This document shows positions 1 to 8,519 of a DNA stretch of 64,000 nt, in pieces; the first letter of the stretch is position 1, and each line of letters opens with the position of its first letter. The notes beneath the pieces are model-generated. The model searched no databases, had not been told where the DNA came from, and worked only from the letters and a program-made list of their open reading frames with translations. This DNA is from Rhodobacteraceae bacterium EL53 (GTDB lineage: Bacteria; Pseudomonadota; Alphaproteobacteria; Rhodobacterales; Rhodobacteraceae), in NCBI GenBank assembly GCA_900313015.1, contig OMPR01000018.1, positions 2,238 through 66,237 of the forward strand, written 5' to 3'. A program made the position numbers and the translations under genes.

Positions 1-254
1 GTTCCCTCTGCAGCCAGCCCGTTCATGATCCGAGCGAACACACCCATATCGCTCCACCGCTTCCATCGGTTATAAAGCGTCTTGGGCGGACCATATTCAT
101 GCGGCGCATCGGACCAACGTAACCCATTGCGGTTGATGAAAATAATCCCACTCAGCACGCGTCGATCATCAACCCTCGGCTTACCATGGCTCTTTGGAAA
201 GTAAGGCTGAAGCCGCGCCATCTGCTCATCGGTCAGCCAGAATAGATTGCTCAT
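1..254 (-). CDS. IS5-family transposase, N-terminal part (runs off the window)
   Basis: The minus strand from an ATG at 254 reads MSNLFWLTDEQMARLQPYFP, followed by a stretch with DRRVLSGIIFINRNGLRW and APHEYGPPKTLYNRWKRW. These are the typical N-terminal motifs of IS5-family transposases, in particular the IS427-like group in which this is the first of two frames. Only about 84 residues lie in the window, so the catalytic DDE part cannot be judged. Terminal inverted repeats could not be fixed; the end of the element should lie somewhere in 255-340. The neighbour is the RTX gene at 506, whose 3' end faces this element. Confidence 0.85.
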   Translation of the reverse strand, partial: MSNLFWLTDEQMARLQPYFPKSHGKPRVDDRRVLSGIIFINRNGLRWSDAPHEYGPPKTLYNRWKRWSDMGVFARIMNGLAAEG

Positions 255-505
255 GTTATACCCCTTAAACTCACAGGCATGAAACACGCAGGCGGGATGA
301 CGGCAACAAAATTAATAAGGTCGAGAACCTAGCCAGACTATTAGCGCGCAGGAAGCTACATTGATACTTGTTGACGCGCGTAGGAGGCAATCATGCCAAA
401 GGTTTTTGCATCCTATAAGCCGGCTAAGCTGTTACTTTTATTTAATATTATCTGAATGTATAAATGCCGATGATCTCACTATTTTTGCTGCATAGTTGCT
501 CTGCA
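255..505. other. Intergenic, end of IS element and RTX gene 3' flank
   Basis: No gene is seen here. The stretch is AT-richer than its surroundings and probably contains the terminal inverted repeat of the IS5-type element upstream of its transposase ATG at 254, plus the region downstream of the RTX stop codon at 506-508. No clear hairpin terminator was found. Confidence 0.4.
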
Positions 506-2881
506 CTACAACGACCAGATCGTCACATCCCCATCGTCAAACCGGAAGTACTCGACATCCACCAAATTGTCGGTACCATCTACCCCCACGACCGTCACGT
601 TACTGCCCGAGCGCGTCAGCATATAGTCCGCCGAGTCGCCCGAAAACAAGGCGTAGTCCGACCCTGCGCCGCCGTCGATCATGTCGTTGCCAAGGCCGCC
701 CATTATGTAGTCTGTGCCGCCCTTGCCAAAGATCATGTCGTCGCCCTCCAACCCATTAAGCTGGTTGCGCTCCGAGCTGCCCCTGATTTCGTCATCAAAT
801 CGCGAGCCGACAATGTTTTCCAACTCGAAAAACAGGTCGCGAGCGGCGTCGCCGCCGTAACCAAACCCGGTCTCTCGGCCGCTCACCATGGCGCCGTTGC
901 TTAGGCTCGCTTTAATGCCTGCGCTGGCGTTGAAATAGGTCACAGTGTCCAGCCCGTCACCACCAAAGTAGCGCTCGCGGCCGCCGGTAGACGAGACAAA
1001 CCAGTCAAAGTCGCCGAGCCCGCGGAAATCGTTCTGGCCGCCGTCCCCAAAGAACACATCCTGTCGCCCAGAGCCGGTCACCCGCTCTACAGAGGTCAGA
1101 TCAAGCCCCGCCGCGAGTCCCGTGTTGCCCGACGGGTCGGCCAAGTTCATCAGCACGCCCGACGCCTGCGCCCCCGTCGGCGGTAGTCCGTTTGAGTCAA
1201 ATATACTGCCGATTACATTGGTCGCGCTCGACTGATATTCGAGGAAGGAAATCATATCCTGCCCCGTGCCACCATCGATCGTGTCGCGGCCCTCGGTTGC
1301 AATAATCCAATCATAATCGCCTAGACCGCGAATCTCGTCGTCACCATCAGATCCGCGAATCCAGTCTGCAAAGATCGTAGCCGTCAAACGTTCAACATTG
1401 GTAAACGAAATGTTTTCGCTGCCATCATGGCTCACCGCCCTGCCAGCACCCATGTCAATGTCGAGGCGGTACTGCACATTTGAACGCCCCGGAGTTTCGG
1501 CCAAGTTGAAGAACGAGAGCATATCGTTTCCGTCGCCGCCGTCGATTGTGTCTGAGCCGCCGCCCGGCGTAATCCAGTCGCCTCCGTCCAGCCCGTTGAT
1601 GATCTCCGCCATCGGTGTGCCCACAACGTCCTCGGCGGCGTTGGTGCCGGTGACAGGTAACCCGCTACCACTTCCGCTATCCAGAGATGTATCATCGCCG
1701 GGAAGAGCAATTTCAAACACATTGCCCCCGACGACGAAGGCCGAGTTGTTGTCGGTGCGAATGATATCATCACTTCCCCAAAGATAAGCACCAGTCTGGG
1801 TATCAAGGAGCGTTCCGTTAACGTCATACTGTTTTAGCCGGCCTTCTTGTATGCCTGCAAAATCCAAAACTGAGTAGCCTATAACAAAACCACTTTCGGT
1901 GATGACCACCAGTGGCGTATCCTCGCGCCCAGCAGTGACTTCCGAGTTGACCAGCGTGGCCTCGACCGACTGCGCCCCATCGGCGTTCAGTATCGAGAAC
2001 CAAGTGGATGACTGATCGGTATCTGGCCCGGATGATGTGCCCGCTTCTGTCCACACAACCAAGATGCGCCCGTCTGTCATGGTCTCGACTTGCACTGCCG
2101 GGGTAGCGCCAAATGGCGTCGAAGTTGCATTGCCTATAGTTATTTCGCTGCCGAAAAAACTGCCGTCCTTATTGACAAGCTGCATGTGCACCGGAGGGCC
2201 AATGTGACCGGGAGCATAGTTGGTCCAAGCAACCAAAACCTTGTTGCCGACTTCAGTTAGGTCAACCAACAATTGAGAATTGTGGTTTAGGATAGCGTCG
2301 CCCAACACTGCGCTTAGTGCAATGCCAGTCCCATCAGGGTTGACAATTTTAAGAACGAATTTGTTCAAAACATTTGCCGTATCGACAACGGCAATTGTTC
2401 CATCTGACAGCGACACCGCTTGTTGCAACATCTGCCCGCTTGCGCGACCCGAATTAGTGTGTCCTAAATTAGCCAGGCTGCCAGACTGCGAATACGGCAG
2501 TGTCTGAGTTGAGCCTATCTTAGCGCCCGTGTCAGCATCCAATGTCACGTAGAGGTCACTATGGTTCAAAGGCAGACTCGGTCCTGTCAGCCGGAAATAG
2601 ACGTTCATCGTATCGTCGCCGTTGTCATGCACGAAATAGGGGTCGACTTTACCCCAGCCTCCCGGCGCAGGCTCAAAATCCATCGCCTGAAATAGGACCC
2701 CTTCATCATTGATTGCCGCAATTTTGTTATCGCGGACAATGATAGCTCGATCTCCTACGCGGTATACGCGCCCGCTTGCAAGACCGATGTCACTGATAGT
2801 AGCCGCTGTTGAAACAGTAATAGTCATGTTTGAACTCTCGCTGGAACCAAAATCGCTTAAGATAAATACTCTGCTATCCAT
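506..2881 (-). CDS. RTX-type calcium-binding secreted protein
   Basis: The product is about 790 residues. The C-terminal half carries glycine/aspartate nonapeptide repeats of the hemolysin-type (RTX) kind: GGDGNDMLSFF near 1520-1560, then RGLGDYDWI, FRGLGDFDWF and finally GGLGNDMIDGGAGSDY near 640-700. These bind calcium and fold outside the cell after type I secretion. The N-terminal half has recurring strands such as GRILVVWTEAG and GFVIGYSVLDF, as in beta-propeller-like RTX proteins, and no enzyme motif was recognised. There is no Sec signal, as expected for a type I substrate. An ATG at 2881 is used. A second ATG at 2827 has a better Shine-Dalgarno (GCGAGAG) and may be the true start. No type I secretion ABC/HlyD pair lies beside it, so the transporter must be encoded elsewhere. 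It may be IS-linked cargo. Confidence 0.8.
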   Translation of the reverse strand: MDSRVFILSDFGSSESSNMTITVSTAATISDIGLASGRVYRVGDRAIIVRDNKIAAINDEGVLFQAMDFEPAPGGWGKVDPYFVHDNGDDTMNVYFRLTGPSLPLNHSDLYVTLDADTGAKIGSTQTLPYSQSGSLANLGHTNSGRASGQMLQQAVSLSDGTIAVVDTANVLNKFVLKIVNPDGTGIALSAVLGDAILNHNSQLLVDLTEVGNKVLVAWTNYAPGHIGPPVHMQLVNKDGSFFGSEITIGNATSTPFGATPAVQVETMTDGRILVVWTEAGTSSGPDTDQSSTWFSILNADGAQSVEATLVNSEVTAGREDTPLVVITESGFVIGYSVLDFAGIQEGRLKQYDVNGTLLDTQTGAYLWGSDDIIRTDNNSAFVVGGNVFEIALPGDDTSLDSGSGSGLPVTGTNAAEDVVGTPMAEIINGLDGGDWITPGGGSDTIDGGDGNDMLSFFNLAETPGRSNVQYRLDIDMGAGRAVSHDGSENISFTNVERLTATIFADWIRGSDGDDEIRGLGDYDWIIATEGRDTIDGGTGQDMISFLEYQSSATNVIGSIFDSNGLPPTGAQASGVLMNLADPSGNTGLAAGLDLTSVERVTGSGRQDVFFGDGGQNDFRGLGDFDWFVSSTGGRERYFGGDGLDTVTYFNASAGIKASLSNGAMVSGRETGFGYGGDAARDLFFELENIVGSRFDDEIRGSSERNQLNGLEGDDMIFGKGGTDYIMGGLGNDMIDGGAGSDYALFSGDSADYMLTRSGSNVTVVGVDGTDNLVDVEYFRFDDGDVTIWSL

Positions 2882-2944
2882 ACTGCGCTCGTTTTGAGCA
2901 TCGATCAACCCGCTCACTTCCGTTGGGTAAGCTCTGAGAGACAA

Positions 2945-3470
2945 GAAATGGGATGCTGGCTGGCATAGCCAAGTTAAGGCGCCTACCGATCTAACGGCGG
3001 ATAACTTACATAGAATGCGCAGGCTATCCTTCTCATGCTTTTGGTTTCCGCATCATTGACGCCGAAATAGGTCATCAAGAGAGGATGTTGCACTAAATTA
3101 CAATTCTGGGAAGGCTATATTGTGTCTCGATGTGTTGTCAGCGGTCATTCAATTCCGCATGTCCAAGGACAACAAAGTCGGCACTGCGGGCACTCGTGCG
3201 GATCGCAGCGAATGGCGGTTCTCCGCCCAGTTGGTCAATCGAACCAGTCTGGTTTGGGCTGACTGCAGTCATCTGACAGTTTCCGCCAGCCAACTCACTC
3301 TGGCGGGACGGATCGAGCGACAGGTTCGCGCAGATAGTGCAATTTGCAAAGAGTGGTGCTGCGCCCGGAACCGCACTTTGGACCAACGCGCAGCGAATGG
3401 CAGCTCCGACAATAGCAGGCCAATGGTGAAAGCATTTAGCTCAATCCAGCAAAATTGATCGATCCGATAT
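2945..3470. other. Long non-coding stretch with internal short direct repeat
   Basis: No convincing gene is seen in this 0.5 kb. Short open frames exist on both strands but resemble no protein family. The 13-base string CGCAGCGAATGGC occurs twice, at 3204-3216 and 3389-3401, each followed by a CGG/CAG-rich tail. The texture resembles decayed coding or repeat sequence, such as often lies between islands in roseobacter genomes. Confidence 0.35.
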
Positions 3471-3472
3471 AT

Positions 3473-3505
3473 GAAAACACTCCACCAGATGAAAATGGAG
3501 GAGTG
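3473..3505 (-). terminator. Probable Rho-independent terminator of the NAD(P)-binding/EamA operon
   Basis: Read on the minus strand, CACTCCTCC (3505-3497) pairs with GGTGGAGTG (3486-3478) across a ten-base loop with one mismatch, followed by TTTT at 3477-3474. It lies about 30 bases after the stop of the minus-strand gene ending at 3538. Confidence 0.45.
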
Positions 3506-3537
3506 CAATATGTCTTCACGCCCCTAGGAGCTGGTTC

Positions 3538-4179
3538 TCAATACCCGACGGTAAAAGAGGTCCGTATGAACTGTGCACTCTGCGCTTCGTCCACCAAAGC
3601 AACGGCAAAATCCTCCATTGAGATTTCCGAGTTGCCATTTGCGTCGATCAAAAGCGTATCGGTGCCAATCCGGAATTTTCCCCGATGGGTCCCGGGCCGC
3701 AGAAGGGCTGAGGGGCTGGCGTAAGTCCAGTCCGCATCGACGGTGCTTATGCAAAGCTCAGCCTGCGCGAGCGAGGCTCTGGCGGTTGGAACGATGCTCT
3801 CGGGCAGGAAGTCAGGGTCGGAAAGAACAGTATGCGGACTGCCGTTAGGAAGGCGCAACCGCGCGGCACCACCGACGATGATCACCCGGACATCCGCGAT
3901 CGAAGCACCTTTGAGGATGGATCGCGTGAGGGCGACGACGTCGCCTTCGTGGCCGGGCGGCGTGCGAAGAGAGCTGATCGCCAGATCATGGCCTGCCATG
4001 GCTTTTGCAACGGCCGAGGGATCGCTGACACTTGCGATAACACCCTTGGCGGTTTCCGGTAGCTTGGCGAGCCCTGCCTCGTTTCTGACCACCGCGGTAA
4101 CGTCATGACCGCGAGTGACGGCTTCTGTGACGACGCGAGAGCCGACGTCACCGGATGCTCCAAATACGACAATTTTCAT
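3538..4179 (-). CDS. NAD(P)-binding atypical SDR (NmrA/YwnB-like)
   Basis: The 213-residue product begins MKIVVFGASGDVGSRVV, with a Rossmann glycine motif (GASGDVG) at residues 7-13 followed by TAVVRNE. This is typical of the NAD(P)H-binding atypical short-chain dehydrogenases related to NmrA and YwnB. It lacks the classical YxxxK catalytic pair, so it may be a redox sensor or reductase of unknown substrate. The start at 4179 has AAGGGAA 5 bases upstream; the frame is open further upstream but reads through the neighbouring gene. It follows the EamA transporter gene by 11 bases, so the two are one transcript, divergent from a MarR regulator. Confidence 0.85.
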   Translation of the reverse strand: MKIVVFGASGDVGSRVVTEAVTRGHDVTAVVRNEAGLAKLPETAKGVIASVSDPSAVAKAMAGHDLAISSLRTPPGHEGDVVALTRSILKGASIADVRVIIVGGAARLRLPNGSPHTVLSDPDFLPESIVPTARASLAQAELCISTVDADWTYASPSALLRPGTHRGKFRIGTDTLLIDANGNSEISMEDFAVALVDEAQSAQFIRTSFTVGY

Positions 4180-4190
4180 CGGAATTCCCT

Positions 4191-5081
4191 TTAGTTTGTT
4201 GTATGAGTTGCGTGTTGTAGGGGAGTGAGGCGCGGGGACCGACCAGATAGCTGTCCTAGCAATATTGCAGAAAGAACGATTCCAGCGCCGACGATCTGCC
4301 AGACGGTGAGAGCTTGACCAAGCAACACCCAGCCGATCAGAACGGCGGCCAACGGGCTGAGGAAACCAAGGGCAGATACCGCGCCCGGTTCGATGCGCGA
4401 AATGCCTCTGAACCACAGGATATAGGTCAGTGCTGCGCCAATGAGACCAAGATATCCAATACCGAGGATATTTTGCACGTCCAACGCTGGCAGGGGTGGC
4501 TCAAGCAAAACAGCAAGCGGCACCAGCAACAGCCCCCCCGCGCTCAGTTGCCATGCGGTAAAGGTAAGGAGTGGTACAGGAGGTTGCCATTTGCGCGTCA
4601 GCACCGTCCCTGCTCCCATGGAGACTGCCCCGCCAAGCCCCGCAGCCAACCCAACCGGGTCCAGACCAACGTCCCCGGCAAGCGCAAGAAAGCCGACACC
4701 GACAATACCCATGGCCGCGGCCGTGATTGATGTGGGTCTTATGGCGGACCCGAGGACGATTGAGGCGAGGAACACAACGATGAGCGGCTGAACCGCCCCA
4801 ACAGTCGCTGCAACGCCACCGGGAAGCCGATAAGCAGCGACAAACAGCAAGGTCCAGAACAGAGTGAAATTTAGCGCCCCTAGCGCAAAAACACGTGCCC
4901 ACCAAATCCCTTGGGGCAATTGCTTGGCTAGTACCAGCAGTATCAACCCGGCGGGCAAGGCGCGTAGTGCGGCCATCGTGATTGGATAGCCTACAGGCAA
5001 ATACTCAGTCGTTACATAATAGGTGCTGCCCCAGACCAAGGGCGCGATGGCGGTGATTGCAAGGTCAATTTGTCGGTTCAT
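4191..5081 (-). CDS. EamA/DMT-family transporter
   Basis: The 296-residue product has about ten hydrophobic segments in two halves (MNRQIDLAITAIAPLVWGST, later LGALNFTLFWTLLFV, ILGIGYLGLIGAALTYILWF). The segment just after the start with the WGSTYY motif and the double 5-TM layout are characteristic of the drug/metabolite transporter superfamily (EamA repeats). Such proteins usually export amino acids, metabolites or drugs across the inner membrane; the substrate here is unknown. It is the first gene of a two-gene minus-strand operon with the NAD(P)-binding protein and shares an operator region with the divergent MarR gene. Confidence 0.88.
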   Translation of the reverse strand: MNRQIDLAITAIAPLVWGSTYYVTTEYLPVGYPITMAALRALPAGLILLVLAKQLPQGIWWARVFALGALNFTLFWTLLFVAAYRLPGGVAATVGAVQPLIVVFLASIVLGSAIRPTSITAAAMGIVGVGFLALAGDVGLDPVGLAAGLGGAVSMGAGTVLTRKWQPPVPLLTFTAWQLSAGGLLLVPLAVLLEPPLPALDVQNILGIGYLGLIGAALTYILWFRGISRIEPGAVSALGFLSPLAAVLIGWVLLGQALTVWQIVGAGIVLSAILLGQLSGRSPRLTPLQHATHTTN

Positions 5082-5097
5082 GCCGGGGCTCCATTTC

Positions 5098-5138
5098 TCT
5101 TGATGTCAAGATATGCGGATAAATCTTGACGTCAAGAT
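5098..5138. promoter_or_regulatory. Two palindromic MarR operators in the divergent promoter region
   Basis: TCTTGATGTCAAGA (5098-5111) and the perfect 16-base palindrome ATCTTGACGTCAAGAT (5123-5138) share the half-site TCTTGA/TCAAGA, with centres 26 bases apart. They lie between the divergent EamA and MarR genes, where autoregulating MarR proteins normally bind. Binding by this MarR protein is inferred from position and symmetry. Confidence 0.75.
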
Positions 5139-5161
5139 GAATTATCACTACTCACTACTTC

Positions 5162-5656
5162 ATGGATCAAGTTGACCGCATCGTCGCGCAATGGAACAGC
5201 GCCCGCCCCGACCTAGACGTTGGACCAATGGAAACCATCGGTCGGCTGTATCGCCTCGCGGCGATGTTGCGAAGTGAGATGGAAAAAACCTGGAAGGCCC
5301 ATGGTCTTAACCCCGCCAGTTTTGATGTTCTGGCGACCCTGCGCAGATCAGGGAAACCGGATGGATTATCCCCGGGCGAGCTTCTTGACTTGACAATGGT
5401 GACGTCCGGAACAATGACCAATCGCGTCGACCGGCTGGTGAAGGGGGGGCTTGTTGAGCGGGTACCGAACCCCGAAGACAAGCGTGGTTTTCTTATCCGT
5501 CTGACCGAAGACGGTATGACACAAATTGAGGCCGCAGTGACCGACCATGTGAAGACACAGCATCGGCTGATGGATGGCTTTCCCCAAAAGCAAAGAGGCG
5601 AGTTGAATGACCTTCTTAGAATGCTCACAGGATCGGTGGAAACCGACGCAGGCTAA
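5162..5656 (+). CDS. MarR-family transcriptional regulator
   Basis: The 164-residue product has a winged helix-turn-helix: GLNPASFDVLATLRRSG (recognition scaffold), LSPGELLDLTMVTSGTMTNR (recognition helix), then the wing VDRLVKGGLVERVPNPEDKR, and the helical dimer region RLTEDGMTQIEAAVTDH. This is the standard MarR order and length. It is transcribed away from the EamA/NAD(P)-binding pair and probably represses both that pair and itself through the palindromes at 5098-5138. An effector cannot be predicted. Confidence 0.9.
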   Translation: MDQVDRIVAQWNSARPDLDVGPMETIGRLYRLAAMLRSEMEKTWKAHGLNPASFDVLATLRRSGKPDGLSPGELLDLTMVTSGTMTNRVDRLVKGGLVERVPNPEDKRGFLIRLTEDGMTQIEAAVTDHVKTQHRLMDGFPQKQRGELNDLLRMLTGSVETDAG

Positions 5657-6361
5657 CTCAAAGCAGCCATTGCCGGTAAGCAAAAACGGCTACTAAGTCC
5701 ACATCGATGTTGTTCACTCAGTTGGACACCAAAGTCTGCTTTTGAACTGTCCGGTATTCCGCCCGAGGACCGCTATGGGCTGGCAGCAGCCATCCGCCAG
5801 GGATGGCCTCTTTGCGCAGAAATCGGGCTTTGCAAAGTCAAGCGAACGGCCCATATGCCAACTAATTGGCGCGGCTAGAAATTAATCTCCACACATACAA
5901 CGGCTCAATGGCGCATTTTACTCTGCCTAATGCCACGGAAGCGCACGTGTGGCAGCACTGGAAGGGCTACTGACGGTGGGCGACATGTTACCAGCTCCTA
6001 AACGCACTATTTTCTTGACTTTAGGAAGACGCAAGTGCCTATAATTATTAACCCGATGCTTTTGCGGTCGGTATGTAGATGGTACATAATCCATCGTGTG
6101 GAGGCTAAGGCCTCTATATCTGTTTAAGGGAAGAACTTCCAACCATATCCCCGAACATTACCTTGATATGATCTGTCGTATTTGTTGTCACTAAGCAGTT
6201 GAATGACCTCGACAGCAAACGGTCCCAAAGTCACATTATGGTTTTGGCAATTTCTGATATTCATGTGGCTAGAGTGTGCAATCAAATCACATAGTTGCTG
6301 ACCAGAAATGTTGTGACTCTTGTAGCGAAACTTCAAATTCTTGTTTGTTGTCAGTTGATTG
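5657..6361. other. Non-coding stretch left of the IS3 remnant
   Basis: No gene is supported. A few short frames lack ribosome-binding sites and family motifs. 5700-5880 looks like decayed sequence. It ends at the right edge of the IS3 remnant (position 6362). Confidence 0.35.
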
Positions 6362-6920
6362 TGAGCAACCCCACTTGAGTGGTCCAAGTTGAAAGTTAGT
6401 GCATGGTTGGCCTTTGGTCCATCGCGACGATGGCCTCTGGCGCAGGTGGGCGGTAGCCCAGAGCACTGTGGGGTCGTTTGTTGCTGTAACATTTCCTCCA
6501 GCTTTCGACGATAATTTGGGCCTCACGCAACGAGTAGAAGATTTCGCCGTTCAATAGTTCATCGCGCAATCTCCCGTTGAAGCTCTCGCAGTACCTGTTT
6601 TCCCAGGCGACCCAGGCTCGATGTATGCAGTCTTTGCTCGGACTGCTTTGATCCAGTCCCTGACGGCCTCAGCAATAAACTCCGGACCATTGTCCGACCT
6701 GATATAGGCAGACACGCCGCGCAGGATGAACAGATCCGTGAGAGCGTCGATGACCTCCGTAGAGTTCAACTTCCGTTTGACCCAGATCGCCAAGCATTCC
6801 CGGCTGTGTTCGTCCAGGATATTGAGCGTCCTGAACGCCCTGCCATCGTCTGTCCGGTGATGCACGAAACCGTACGACCAGACATGGTTGCGATACTCAG
6901 GTCGCAGCCGGACACAGCGT
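6362..6920 (-). pseudogene. IS3-family (IS407/IS51-type) transposase OrfB, truncated and frameshifted
   Basis: The minus strand encodes the C-terminal half of an IS3-type OrfB: CVRLRPEYRNHVWSYGFVHH, then LNILDEHSRECLAIWVKRKL, then SDNGPEFIAEAV. These contain the central Asp and second Asp of the DDE integrase core. At about 6607 the frame breaks: TCGCCTGGGAAAAC lacks one base relative to the expected SPWEN. The remainder (YCESFNGRLRDELLNGE, SNKRPHSALGYRPPAPE) continues in the next frame to a TAA at 6396-6398. The catalytic Glu lies in that shifted part, so a functional transposase cannot be made without frameshifting. The element end TGAGCAACCCCACTTGAGTGG starts at 6362. The left half of the element is missing; the similarity stops near 6918, beside the recombinase gene. 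Confidence 0.85.
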
Positions 6921-6963
6921 AAAAAACAAAGCCCCATCAACTCATACTAGCTATCAGTTGAGC

Positions 6964-7776
6964 ATGAACAAGCTATTGGGGCTAAAGCCTGACTTCAAAG
7001 ATCGTTGGACCTTGGATGGGGCACGATTCTTATCTGACCTCACTGATGACGACCTCCAAGACCATCTGCAATCTCGGCTGGACGAAGGATTAACCCAGAA
7101 CACCGTCAACGTCGAAGTTCGTTTTTTGAAACGGGCGTGGGACCTGTGCCGCAAGCGGTACAAGTCAAATGATGATCTGACTTTTGTCTTGCCCAAGGGG
7201 TTTGTCAAATGTCGCTCATTATCGATCTCAGAGGAAGAAAGAGTCATCGCCCATTGTTGCGCCAAACAGGCTGAATTTGAGGATGCAGCAGCATGGTCCA
7301 AGGCACATGATCTGTTCATTTATCTGATCGACACAGGGGTTCGTTTGAATGAGGCCATAAAAGTTGAATGGGCCTCCATCGAACTGTCAGAAGGCTACAT
7401 CGACAACTACAACTTCAAAACCAAGAAGGAGGCCTTTGTACCCATCAGCAACCGGCTTCGGGCCGTGTTGTTGAACCGGCAACATCAGCCGCAGCCCTTT
7501 ATGCAAATGGATCGGGCTGTCAAAAACTTGCGCAAGGCCATAACGGAATGTTGCCCGAGCAGCCCCCGCATTTTGGCTACTCAAGGCAAAGCAACCATCC
7601 ATTCCTGCCGGGATACATACGCGACCCGGATGTTGAACGATGGAATGCGTTTGGAAGAGGTCTCGCATCTCTTGGGACATTCAACGGTGGTGCAAACTCA
7701 GAAGTACGCCAAGTTCTCAAAGAAGGACATGGCCGACAAAGCAAGAGCGGTCCTGAATCAGGGCAGAGAGGGGTAA
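6964..7776 (+). CDS. Tyrosine recombinase / phage-type integrase
   Basis: The 270-residue product has a short SAM-like core-binding region (LTDDDLQDHLQSRLDEGLTQ) and a full catalytic domain. The first Arg is in DTGVRLNEAI, the Lys in KTKKEAFVPI, the HxxR in HSCRDTYATR, the His in LLGHSTVVQ and the Tyr nucleophile in QKYAKF. All six catalytic positions are present. The N-terminal arm-binding domain usual in island integrases is absent or very short, so the 5' end may be truncated. The start region overlaps an inverted repeat, and an upstream TTG at 6958 is an alternative start. The gene faces the 3' end of tRNA-Thr 86 bases away, the usual arrangement for a tRNA-targeting island. Confidence 0.85.
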   Translation: MNKLLGLKPDFKDRWTLDGARFLSDLTDDDLQDHLQSRLDEGLTQNTVNVEVRFLKRAWDLCRKRYKSNDDLTFVLPKGFVKCRSLSISEEERVIAHCCAKQAEFEDAAAWSKAHDLFIYLIDTGVRLNEAIKVEWASIELSEGYIDNYNFKTKKEAFVPISNRLRAVLLNRQHQPQPFMQMDRAVKNLRKAITECCPSSPRILATQGKATIHSCRDTYATRMLNDGMRLEEVSHLLGHSTVVQTQKYAKFSKKDMADKARAVLNQGREG

Positions 7777-7861
7777 AAACCAACAAAGGCACACTATGGA
7801 TCTACTACACCCCGTCACGTACGGGGTATGGTGATTAAGTGCTTGGTATATATGGTGAAAA

Positions 7862-7937
7862 TGGTGCCCCCACACGGACTCGAACCGCGGACCTACTGAT
7901 TACAAATCAGTTGCTCTACCAGCTGAGCTATAGGGGC
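7862..7937 (-). tRNA. tRNA-Thr (anticodon UGU)
   Basis: The minus strand folds as a cloverleaf. The acceptor GCCCCTA pairs with TGGGGGC. A D-arm follows (AGCTCAGCTGGTAGAGC), then an anticodon stem ACTGA/TCAGT with loop TTTGTAA (anticodon TGT), and a T-arm with GTTCGAGTC. The sequence ends ACCA with CCA encoded. Its 3' end faces the recombinase gene, so 7862-7885 or so is a plausible attachment core. Confidence 0.95.
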
Positions 7938-8519
7938 CGTTGGCGTTTCAATAGTATCAAAGACCCTCCACTGCAAGATGGAAAAACGCATGAAATGCGT
8001 AAATTTCCATTTCTTTTTCATGGGCCTCTTCAGAGGTGGTCTGGCTGTTGATTACAGCAACAAAATAGCTGCTGGAACATGCGACCGCGTTCAGGAACAG
8101 AGCGTGCTTGGGTCCCAAGTAAAGGGTTGAAGAAATTGGGGGCTCGAAGCGAGGCGCGTTTCAGGAAGTGGTTGTTTTTGAATTATTATACGGCCGACGT
8201 AGAGTCGCATGTGAAGATTTCATAGCAGGCGCTTAAACTCCTTTGGTAGCCATCGTCTGTGCTTCTGACTGTCTCGCCTTGAAGACGATACAGACGTCTC
8301 TATCAACCTTGTCTATCGGTGCAATCACCGCGCTTGGCATACCTACGGGCGAGGTCATCGGATACATCTGTCCGGGGAAAAAGGAAGCGAGTTCCGATCA
8401 CTGCTTGTGCGGCAAAGCACCCCTTAGAATATCAGACCCAAAGATCGCACAGGCAAGTTTCGGGGTCTCAACCTCTAAAGTGACCATAAGCATCTAAACA
8501 GGGCCATCGACTGTGTTTT
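7938..8519. other. Intergenic between tRNA-Thr and rnpB
   Basis: No gene is supported. An open frame at 8243-8497 starts with GTG, has no ribosome-binding site and no recognisable motif, and is left out. Sequence upstream of the tRNA (7940-8050) probably contains its promoter, but no clear -35/-10 pair could be assigned. Confidence 0.35.

Noticed and set aside
8243-8497. 84-residue frame between tRNA-Thr and rnpB
   Set aside because: GTG start without a ribosome-binding site and no recognisable domain.
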